A stretch of 19,521 bases of DNA from JBCDBL01 sp039183635 (lineage in GTDB: Bacteria > Pseudomonadota > Alphaproteobacteria > Caulobacterales > Parvularculaceae). Shown here one piece after another: positions 14,027 through 19,521 of the stretch. Each line of letters starts with the position of its first letter. The first letter of the stretch is position 1. The stretch is taken from assembly GCA_039183635.1 (NCBI GenBank), contig JBCDBL010000084.1:1-19521 (forward strand). Direction: 5' to 3'. Made by a program: the position numbers and the translations under genes. The notes below the pieces were generated by a model, which was given only the letters and a program-made list of their open reading frames with translations, made no database searches and was not told the DNA's origin.

Positions 14027-15061
14027 ATGACATTGTTGCTCTTGAAGATTATCGCTGGCGTCGTCGGGTTTCTCGTCGTCATTGCCATCCTCGCGGTGAT
14101 CGCATTTCGCGCCGCTGTTGCAAAATTTAACCGTCCGCCTCTTGAGGCCTGCGGCGTACATCCGAAGACATCTTGTGACGGAGTTTTTAAGAGCGCCGAT
14201 TGCGACCTTTCCTATCGATTGCTTTATCCGGACTCGCAGACGCCGCCCGCCGCCCTTTTTGTTATGTTACATGGCGCAGGCCTCAGTGGGCCGACTCAAG
14301 ACTGGCTTTCAGACGGACAACTTCAGGACCTTGCAACCCGTGAGAACATTATTGTTCTGTTACCGAGCGCAAAAACCGGCGGCCCCTCCAATAGCTGGCT
14401 CGACTACGAGCACCCGAACCATGAGATGGTCAAGGAAATGACAGACCAAGCGCCCTTATTGTTCGCACTGATTGATAAGATAACGACGGAACACAACATC
14501 AGTAGAAGTAATGTCGCAATCGCCGGATACTCCAACGGCGGAACAATGGCCATGCGTCTTGCTTGTGAGGCGCCATTACCATTTTGCGCTGTAGGCGCAT
14601 TTGGGTCGCCAACGACGCATTATCAAATTGATAGGGGGTGTGATCACCCAACACCTGCAATGATCGTGCATGGTACGGCGGATTCTGCTAATCCCTTCCA
14701 TGGCGGGTACGCATCTTTTTATGGCATTAAAGTTCGCCAAAAAGGTCTGGAACCCGCATTGTCGTCCCAACAAACGGTCGATTTTTGGCGTAAAGCCAAC
14801 GGATGCACAACGACAGCAAAAGTCGAAAATCTCAAAAGTGCGTCGAAAGACGGAACCTCGACTCAAATACACACATATGAGTCTTCAGTTTCTGACAGGA
14901 CCTCCGTTATTCATGTCGTTATCAAAAACGGCGGCCATTACATTCCCGGCGACAGGCCATTTCCCCTTATCCTTCAGCTCATGCAAGGCGGCAAACGGCC
15001 GACAGGCTTTAGCGGATACACGTTGTTTTGGGATTATGCAAAGGGCCGTCTGCAACACTAG
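14027..15061 (+). CDS. Membrane-anchored alpha/beta hydrolase, PHB-depolymerase/feruloyl-esterase-like (paralogue 1)
   Basis: This 344-residue protein has an N-terminal transmembrane anchor (about 5-27), then an LpqC/PHB-depolymerase-like alpha/beta hydrolase domain. VMLHGAGL (79-86) forms the oxyanion loop, GYSNGGTMAMRLAC (167-180) holds the nucleophile Ser169, Asp219 in IVHGTADSANPF is the acid, and His304 in NGGHYIPG completes the triad. Cysteines around 42, 50, 59, 180, 187, 205 and 260 fit a periplasmic, disulfide-bonded domain. Known relatives cleave polyhydroxybutyrate oligomers, feruloyl or acetyl esters. Shine-Dalgarno AAAGGTG precedes the ATG. The TAG stop coincides with the edge of the intergenic repeat at 15058-15180. 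Confidence 0.88.
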   Translation: MTLLLLKIIAGVVGFLVVIAILAVIAFRAAVAKFNRPPLEACGVHPKTSCDGVFKSADCDLSYRLLYPDSQTPPAALFVMLHGAGLSGPTQDWLSDGQLQDLATRENIIVLLPSAKTGGPSNSWLDYEHPNHEMVKEMTDQAPLLFALIDKITTEHNISRSNVAIAGYSNGGTMAMRLACEAPLPFCAVGAFGSPTTHYQIDRGCDHPTPAMIVHGTADSANPFHGGYASFYGIKVRQKGLEPALSSQQTVDFWRKANGCTTTAKVENLKSASKDGTSTQIHTYESSVSDRTSVIHVVIKNGGHYIPGDRPFPLILQLMQGGKRPTGFSGYTLFWDYAKGRLQH

Positions 15062-15180
15062 AGTACGTTTCGTTTAATCGGATTCACACGGGCGTGCTCT
15101 TAAGTCTTTGTTTTGACCGTCGAACACTTGTTCGACTTTTTGCGAAAACCGGTATCCGCTTTTTGCGCGACACGCTCTAG
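15058..15180. repeat. Interspersed intergenic repeat with matched ends
   Basis: This 123-bp element is bounded by CTAGAG (15058-15063) and CTCTAG (15175-15180). Inside are TCTTTGTTTTGACC (about 15106-15119), a perfect hairpin GTCGAAC-ACTT-GTTCGAC (about 15120-15137), and complementary A- and T-rich arms around CCGGTATCCGC near the 3' end. The ends, the TTTCGTTTAATCGGATTC segment and the CTTTGTTTTGAC core resemble intergenic repeats I know from Rhizobiales and other alphaproteobacteria. No ORF lies in it. It sits between two paralogous hydrolases and supplies the stop codon of the first. Confidence 0.6.
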
Positions 15181-15246
15181 GAAAATACATGAAGTTTTAC
15201 GAAGTCATCGTAACACTACTGAATGTGTAAATATGGGGTATACACT

Positions 15247-16281
15247 ATGAAATTGTTAAAAATCCTAGGCGGCCTGGTCGTCGTAGTCGTTGTTGTCGCC
15301 GGCGGCGGTTTTCTTATGATGCAAAATGCGATCAAGCAATTTGACCGCCCCGCCCTCGTAGATTGCGCAGACAGTACGCAAGCAGCATGCGACGCCGTCT
15401 TCACGAGCGCGAGCGGAAGTCTGGATTACAGATTGGTTAAGCCGGAAAATGGCGCCTCTCCCCAAGCCATGTTGGTCGTTCTCCACGGCGCCGGCTTGAC
15501 GGCGGCAGGGCAATATTGGTTATCGAACGGAAACTTGCAAGCTCTGGCGACGCGTGAGGAAATTCTCGTTCTCCTGGCCGACGCAGGCGGTGAAATTCAA
15601 GTTTGGAAAGACGGTGAAAACCTGCATCACCCTGTCGCCCAAAAATTACCGGACCAACTCCCCGTATTACTTGATTTAATAGAATCACTGGCGGCGGACT
15701 ATGGTTTCGATAGACGCGATGTAAGCCTTGTGGGCTATTCCAACGGCGGAACAATGTCCATGCGGATCGCCTGCGAAGCGGAGATACCTTTCAGATCTGT
15801 GGGTTCTTTTGGCTCGCCTGTGAGTAAATACCAAATCGAAAAGGGATGCGCCCACGCCACACCCGCCATGATCAATCATGGCACCAAAGACATAACAAAC
15901 AGATTCGAAGGCGGATATTCTCGATTTCTTTGGATGGAAACACGCGAGTATGAAGGCCACCCGATCGACCCACAAATCTCCTCCCCCAGAACAATTGAAT
16001 TCTGGCGCGACGTAAACGGCTGCAGCACGGTCTCGGATACATCAACATTGCCAGACAGCGACCCGAAGGACGGGACGCTAACCCAAATCGTTACTTATAA
16101 CGATTGCAGCAGCGGCGCGCCGGTCGCACACGCGATTGTGGAAAATGGCGGACACTCCGTGCCCGGCGATAGGACGCTGCCCTTGGTTCTGCGCGTAATG
16201 ACCGGTGGCAAACATGCCAACGATTACAGCGGTTATGATGTGTTCTGGACGTTCTCAAAGGAATTTTACGATAAGAACTAA
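15247..16281 (+). CDS. Membrane-anchored alpha/beta hydrolase, PHB-depolymerase/feruloyl-esterase-like (paralogue 2)
   Basis: This 344-residue paralogue has the same length as the upstream copy. After an N-terminal anchor (about 5-25, with a run of seven Val) come VVLHGAGL (77-84), GYSNGGTMSMRIAC (163-176; Ser165), Asp215 in NHGTKDITNRF, and His303 in NGGHSVPG. The C-terminal GYDVFWTF matches GYTLFWDY of paralogue 1. The ATG at 15247 was preferred over one at 15223 because the hydrophobic anchor then starts like that of paralogue 1 and ATGGGGT lies just before it. The region between 90 and 130 differs most, probably the substrate pocket. A strong terminator follows at 16357-16393. Confidence 0.88.
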   Translation: MKLLKILGGLVVVVVVVAGGGFLMMQNAIKQFDRPALVDCADSTQAACDAVFTSASGSLDYRLVKPENGASPQAMLVVLHGAGLTAAGQYWLSNGNLQALATREEILVLLADAGGEIQVWKDGENLHHPVAQKLPDQLPVLLDLIESLAADYGFDRRDVSLVGYSNGGTMSMRIACEAEIPFRSVGSFGSPVSKYQIEKGCAHATPAMINHGTKDITNRFEGGYSRFLWMETREYEGHPIDPQISSPRTIEFWRDVNGCSTVSDTSTLPDSDPKDGTLTQIVTYNDCSSGAPVAHAIVENGGHSVPGDRTLPLVLRVMTGGKHANDYSGYDVFWTFSKEFYDKN

Positions 16282-16291
16282 ATTAAGACCT

Positions 16292-16309
16292 TATGGCGTC
16301 TACGCCATA
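16292..16309 (+). other. Perfect small hairpin after the second alpha/beta hydrolase
   Basis: TATGGCG-TCTA-CGCCATA is a 7-bp perfect stem 11 nt past the stop. It has no T-tract and precedes the full terminator; it may shield the mRNA 3' end. Confidence 0.4.
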
Positions 16310-16356
16310 CGCGGAGCATAGGTGCATAGCAAAGCGCCAAGCTTATAAAGTTCTAA

Positions 16357-16393
16357 CCGTCGCGCCCCCTATGTACAGGCGCGGCGGTTTTTT
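16357..16393 (+). terminator. Strong rho-independent terminator
   Basis: CCGTCGCGCC (16357-16366) pairs with GGCGCGGCGG (16378-16387), ten base pairs with one G-U, around an 11-nt loop, followed by six T. It closes the hydrolase gene run and separates it from the acyl-CoA dehydrogenase promoter. Confidence 0.9.
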
Positions 16394-16440
16394 CTTGGGC
16401 GAATGAAGCCGTTCAGCCCCGCAAAATCCAAAAATCACAC

Positions 16441-16469
16441 TTTAAGTAAATATATTTACATATTATAAT
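16441..16469 (+). promoter_or_regulatory. Promoter of the acyl-CoA dehydrogenase with embedded MarR-type palindrome
   Basis: TTTAAG (16441-16446) and a perfect TATAAT (16464-16469) are 17 nt apart. The palindrome GTAAATATATTTAC (16446-16459) fills the spacer. The same 14-bp core lies in the nitroreductase/marR gap at 18402-18415. Occupancy by a MarR dimer would block RNA polymerase. Confidence 0.7.
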
Positions 16470-16508
16470 ATCGTCGCAAGCGACAGAAAAAGACACTTAA
16501 GGAATGAA

Positions 16509-17678
16509 ATGCGACAGACAGGCATAACTTCAGCAAGCTGGTTCACAGAAGAACATGCTCAGTTTCAAGCGTCGGTTCGCGGTTTTTTTGAGCGTGAAAT
16601 GACGCCGCAGCAAGACAAATGGCGTGCACAAGGCTACGCCGATCGCAGCTTCTGGATGCGCGCCGGGGAAATGGGATTGCTGGGCGCCGCCGCACCGGAG
16701 GAATTAGGAGGGACCGGTGCGGGAAAAAGCTATGAAGCGATCGTGCTTTATGAGACGGCCCTGAAGGGCGAAACGAGCTGGGGCTTTATGATCCAGACGG
16801 TCGTCTTGCATTATATCCTTGCTTACGGAACATCCGAACAAAAAACAAAATGGGTTCCAGGCCTGGTCGACGGCTCCATCATTGGCGCGATCGCTATGAC
16901 GGAACCTGATTGCGGGTCGGACCTCCTCGCCATGACCAGCACAGCCAAGGCGGTTGAAGGTGGGTACGTTCTAAACGGCGCTAAAACCTACATCACCCAC
17001 GGCACGATAGCGGATTTAATCATCGTTGCAGCGCGCACCAAGCCTGGGCGCTCCGGTGACGCCCTTTCCTTGTTTCTTCTTGACGCGCACGAGTGCAAGG
17101 GACTGACGCGCGGCTCTGCTATGGCGAAAATCGGAACGCCAGGCAGCGATACAAGCGACTTGTTTTTTGATAACATTAGAATGTCTTCAGATTGGCTTTT
17201 GGGTCTGGAGCGGGATCGAGGTTTTCCGCAACTGATGAATCAGCTGCCATGGGAACGACTCGTCCTAGGGGTCAAAGCTCTCGGCGCCATCGATTGCGCA
17301 ATCGCATCGACCATAGATTTTACGCAAAACCGCACCGTGTTCGGCAAACGACTTTACGACATGCAGAACACACGATTTAAGTTGGCTGAAGCCAAAGCCA
17401 AGTCTGAGATGCTGCGCAGTTTCCTGAATGACGCCATTGCGTCCGCAGAAGAAGATACGCTGGACACCGCAACAGCCTCCATGGCGAAATTCATGGGGTC
17501 AGATTTACAAAATCAGATTATCAGCGAGTGCGTGCAACTGTTCGGCGGCGCCGGCTTTATGTCGGAAAGCCTCATCGCACGACTTTATGTCGATGCGCGT
17601 GTACAGACGATATATGGCGGCTCCAATGAAATAATGAAGGAGCTGATCGCCAAAAGCCTCGACCGTGAAATCAGCTGA
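16509..17678 (+). CDS. Acyl-CoA dehydrogenase (LCAD/IVD-like)
   Basis: This is a 389-residue flavoprotein with all three acyl-CoA dehydrogenase domains. FAD and substrate contacts include AMTEPDCGSDL (129-139) and LNGAKTYITHGTIADL (155-170). The C-terminal helical domain has FGKRLYDMQNTRFKLAE and QLFGGAGFM. The catalytic base is placed as in isovaleryl- and long-chain-type enzymes: Glu249 in LPWERLVLG, while the position used by medium- and short-chain enzymes is Gly370 in IYGGSNEIMKEL. AAGGA precedes the ATG at suitable distance. The gene's tail overlaps that of the convergent nitroreductase by 8 nt. With FadH and MarR nearby it probably oxidises a particular acyl-CoA; the acyl chain is not identifiable. 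Confidence 0.92.
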   Translation: MRQTGITSASWFTEEHAQFQASVRGFFEREMTPQQDKWRAQGYADRSFWMRAGEMGLLGAAAPEELGGTGAGKSYEAIVLYETALKGETSWGFMIQTVVLHYILAYGTSEQKTKWVPGLVDGSIIGAIAMTEPDCGSDLLAMTSTAKAVEGGYVLNGAKTYITHGTIADLIIVAARTKPGRSGDALSLFLLDAHECKGLTRGSAMAKIGTPGSDTSDLFFDNIRMSSDWLLGLERDRGFPQLMNQLPWERLVLGVKALGAIDCAIASTIDFTQNRTVFGKRLYDMQNTRFKLAEAKAKSEMLRSFLNDAIASAEEDTLDTATASMAKFMGSDLQNQIISECVQLFGGAGFMSESLIARLYVDARVQTIYGGSNEIMKELIAKSLDREIS

Positions 17679-18366
17679 AATAATGCGTAAACTCATTTGA
17701 CTTTTGTTTTGGCGCGACAAGCTGATTTTCACGGGCTTCGGGGTCGGCATACCCCAACGACATTCCGCAGACCAATATTTCTGTTTCTTGTATTGGAAGA
17801 ATGTCGCGCAACACTTTATGATACCATGTGAAGATGGCTTGAGCGCACGTGTCCAGCCCCTCAATACGCGCCGCCACCATGATTGACTGCAGAAACATTC
17901 CCATGTCCATATAGGTTCCCGTGGCGAGACGGCGGTCAAATGTTAAGAACAGGCCGACGGTCGCCCCGAAAAAATGAAAGTTTTCATGCAACTGCCGGGT
18001 CCGGCCTTCCTTATCCTCTCGGGCGATGCCTAACAATTCATATAGCTTAAACCCAACGTCACGGCGTCTGCCGATGTACGGCTCAAACCAATCGGTGGGG
18101 TAATAGTCGAATTCGGGTTGATGACGCGCCTCAGGTTCAGTTGCAATTACGTTCAGTATATTTTCTGTAATTTTTTGCTTCGTATTCCCCTCGACGACGT
18201 AAACCTTCCAGGGCTGAATATTATGGCCGCTGGCTGAATGGGCCGCTGCATCGAGGATGCGCACCACCGTCTCGCGCGCAACGGGGGTCGGCAAAAACCT
18301 GCGAATAGACCGGCGCGATACGATCGGCCAATGCGGGTTGCTTGGATCGAGAGAAGACACAGCCAT
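17671..18366 (-). CDS. Nitroreductase-family FMN oxidoreductase
   Basis: This 231-residue member of the nitroreductase fold has SRRSIRRFLPTPV near the N terminus (FMN phosphate contacts). AAHSASGHNIQPWKVYVVEG carries the typical S-x-x-N-x-Q-P-W flavin loop. A central helix YMDMGMFLQSIMVAARIEGLDTCAQ follows, and GMSLGYADPEA comes near the C terminus. Family members reduce nitroaromatics, quinones or enones with NAD(P)H. I chose the ATG at 18366 because AAAGGCG lies about 7 nt before it; an upstream ATG (18393) lacks such a site. The promoter region shares the MarR palindrome with marR itself. Physiological substrate unknown; reduction of an enone or nitro group in the same catabolic route is a guess. 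Confidence 0.9.
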   Translation of the reverse strand: MAVSSLDPSNPHWPIVSRRSIRRFLPTPVARETVVRILDAAAHSASGHNIQPWKVYVVEGNTKQKITENILNVIATEPEARHQPEFDYYPTDWFEPYIGRRRDVGFKLYELLGIAREDKEGRTRQLHENFHFFGATVGLFLTFDRRLATGTYMDMGMFLQSIMVAARIEGLDTCAQAIFTWYHKVLRDILPIQETEILVCGMSLGYADPEARENQLVAPKQKSNEFTHYFS

Positions 18367-18399
18367 GGAATTCGCCTTTGCGTTATAATGCAAAACCTA

Positions 18400-18417
18400 A
18401 TGTAAATATATTTACAT
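18400..18417. promoter_or_regulatory. Perfect 18-bp palindrome, candidate MarR operator
   Basis: ATGTAAATATATTTACAT is an exact palindrome lying 34 nt before the nitroreductase start and 95 nt before marR, in their divergent gap. The inner 14 bp repeat exactly at 16446-16459. Divergent genes with a shared site are the usual layout for autoregulated MarR proteins. Confidence 0.75.
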
Positions 18418-18512
18418 GAAATTCCAGCTATATTGCATCGACTTGGCTCTGAGCCGGCGACAGGGTATGCAAAAGCGTTACGTAAAGAGACGGTCTAAGG
18501 AAAACGCCCACC

Positions 18513-19016
18513 ATGAGCGACGAACGATTTCATATGGCGAACCGCCTGCTGTTCAGAATGTTCAAAGCCACAAACCTGATGCATGTCACCGGAACGGCCT
18601 GGACAGCGTCGCTTAAACTGACGACGCAGCAATGGTCTGTTTTGGGCGCGTTGGCGAGCCCAGGATATGAAAATGGCTTAACCGTGAACGAGCTGGCCGA
18701 GTACCTGTTCGTCTCTCGCCAAAACGTAAACGGGCTTCTGGATCGACTTGAACAGGCCGGCCTTACCGAACGTGTGCAGAAGGCATCCGACCGTCGCGTT
18801 CGACTGGTGCGCCTTACCAAGGGCGGCGCAAAGCTATGGTCCACGTTAACAAACGAAATCAGAACCTATTATGAAGCAGCGCTGAAAGGCTTCAGCAATG
18901 AAGAAATCGTACAATTTCAATATCTGACAGACCGCCTGATGGCGAATATGTTGCAAATTCGCGAAAGTAATGTTCGTAAAGCAAACGACAAGACCTCACC
19001 TGAAGCGCAACCATAA
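18513..19016 (+). CDS. MarR-family transcriptional regulator
   Basis: This is a 167-residue regulator with a winged helix-turn-helix: LTTQQWSVLGALAS (36-49), LTVNELAEYLFVSRQNVNGLLDRLEQAGL (56-84) and the wing ASDRRVRLVRLT (91-102, with the conserved D-R-R). N- and C-terminal helices would form the dimer interface. AAGGA lies about 12 nt before the ATG. Relatives usually repress catabolic or efflux genes and respond to aromatic or acyl-CoA ligands. The divergent nitroreductase and the acyl-CoA dehydrogenase 2 kb away carry the same palindrome, so it probably controls all three. It ends 37 nt from the convergent fadH stop. Confidence 0.92.
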   Translation: MSDERFHMANRLLFRMFKATNLMHVTGTAWTASLKLTTQQWSVLGALASPGYENGLTVNELAEYLFVSRQNVNGLLDRLEQAGLTERVQKASDRRVRLVRLTKGGAKLWSTLTNEIRTYYEAALKGFSNEEIVQFQYLTDRLMANMLQIRESNVRKANDKTSPEAQP

Positions 19017-19028
19017 AGTGATTGCAAG

Positions 19029-19043
19029 CCGCCGCGTCGGCGG
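19029..19043. terminator. Hairpin between convergent marR and fadH
   Basis: CCGCCG-CGT-CGGCGG is a perfect 6-bp GC stem in the 37-nt convergent gap. It could stop transcription from both sides, but neither side has a good T-tract. Confidence 0.35.
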
Positions 19044-19053
19044 ATCGCCTTAA

Positions 19054-19521
19054 TCAAACGACGCCTTTGTCCAGGCTCACAGCGACATCAATTGCGTCCT
19101 TCATTGCACGATAGGCGTCAAGCCCCGCCGCCTGGCGGGCCCCTCCGATTTTTCGGATGCCGTCAGGCCGGTCAGGTGATGTTTTTCTAAATGCCGCATT
19201 CGAAATTTGTCCTGTACACAAAACGATTGTATCTGCAGGAATAATATCTGGGCCTTTTTCTGTTTCTATATGCAGGCCGTCATCATCGATCTTTTTATAG
19301 GTCACGCCGGACAAAAAACGAACGCCAGAACCTGAAAGCCGTTCACGCTTTATCCAATCGGTTGTTATCGACAGGCTTTTGCCGAGCCGGCCAGCAGATC
19401 TTTGCAATATTATAATCTCACGCCGTGCAAAAGGCGCCTTTCGCAAATCAGGGTCTATGCAACCGCGGGTGTTTAGATCTTCTGAAATACCGTAATATGA
19501 AGCAAACGCCCCACGTTCCGC
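19054..19521 (-). CDS. fadH: 2,4-dienoyl-CoA reductase (NADPH), C-terminal part (cut by window end)
   Basis: The last 156 residues are present and the frame is open to the window edge. Strong resemblance to the C-terminal domain of E. coli FadH as I recall it: IIILQRSAGRLGKSLSITTD, SGVRFLSGVTYKKIDDDGLH, ADTIVLCTGQISN (the nucleotide-binding CxG end), IGGARQAAGLDAYRAMKD, and the family's terminal VAVSLD. FadH is an OYE-type flavin/FAD/iron-sulfur enzyme that removes double bonds at even positions during beta-oxidation of unsaturated acyl-CoA. The iron-sulfur and TIM-barrel domains lie outside the window, so completeness cannot be judged. Its place next to the acyl-CoA dehydrogenase and MarR fits an acyl-CoA degradation module. 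Confidence 0.88.
   Translation of the reverse strand, partial: AERGAFASYYGISEDLNTRGCIDPDLRKAPFARREIIILQRSAGRLGKSLSITTDWIKRERLSGSGVRFLSGVTYKKIDDDGLHIETEKGPDIIPADTIVLCTGQISNAAFRKTSPDRPDGIRKIGGARQAAGLDAYRAMKDAIDVAVSLDKGVV

Noticed and set aside
15225..15245. GTGTA...TACAC imperfect repeat containing TGTAAATAT, a half-site of the MarR palindrome
   Set aside because: Only one half matches, and it ends directly before the start codon; probably chance in AT-rich sequence.
15223..15246. Upstream ATG for the second alpha/beta hydrolase
   Set aside because: It adds eight residues before the anchor that paralogue 1 lacks; the ATG at 15247 gives both paralogues the same length.
17505..17939. A 144-residue minus-strand frame across the end of the acyl-CoA dehydrogenase and nitroreductase genes
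   Set aside because: Overlaps two convergent genes with clear family motifs in other frames; a shadow.
1..19521. CRISPR array, phage or transposon island
   Set aside because: No regularly spaced repeats, integrase, transposase or tRNA-flanked boundary was found by reading the window.

Overview
The window looks like a chromosomal region of an alphaproteobacterium with roughly balanced base composition. The evidence is a TonB-dependent receptor of the sphingomonad/hyphomonad type, exported serine hydrolases of kinds common in that class, a FadH tail, and an intergenic repeat (15058-15180) resembling short repeats I know from Rhizobiales and relatives. The genus cannot be named from this sequence. 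I see no tRNA, rRNA, CRISPR array, transposase or phage gene.

Region 1 (1-8711) is built around a TetR-type regulator. In order it holds a TonB-dependent receptor (minus strand, cut by the window start), a BASS-family transporter with a translationally coupled membrane protein (plus), a large C45-family Cys acyltransferase/hydrolase (minus), the TetR regulator (minus), a small Cys-containing exported or anchored protein (minus), and an exported SxxK serine hydrolase followed by a class II aldolase-family protein (plus). One 16-bp inverted repeat, TTAATAGGGGTATTAA, occurs five times. It lies only in the promoter regions of the receptor (two copies), the transporter, the C45 enzyme, and the shared gap between the small protein and the serine hydrolase. 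Where a promoter can be read, the repeat sits in the -35/-10 spacer. This is the strongest system-level signal: a probable local regulon for uptake and cleavage of an unidentified acylated or amide-containing compound.

Region 2 (8712-16281) holds an AraC/PchR-like regulator overlapping the 3' end of an EstB-like serine hydrolase (both minus). Divergent from these are two tandem paralogous exported amidohydrolases, overlapping by 1 nt, and two tandem paralogous membrane-anchored alpha/beta hydrolases of identical length. It ends at a strong intrinsic terminator (16357-16393). A good inverted repeat (11202-11224) lies in the divergent promoter region.

Region 3 (16282-19521) is a probable acyl-CoA module: an acyl-CoA dehydrogenase of the LCAD/IVD type, a convergent nitroreductase, a MarR regulator and the C-terminal part of 2,4-dienoyl-CoA reductase (FadH, minus, cut by the window end). 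An AT-rich palindrome (core GTAAATATATTTAC) lies in the acyl-CoA dehydrogenase promoter and again between the nitroreductase and marR, so MarR probably controls both.

A plausible but unproven reading is one accessory catabolic locus: outer-membrane capture, periplasmic and cytoplasmic hydrolysis of ester or amide bonds by several unrelated hydrolase families, inner-membrane uptake of the organic-acid part, then oxidation of the acyl part. The substrate cannot be read from the sequence.
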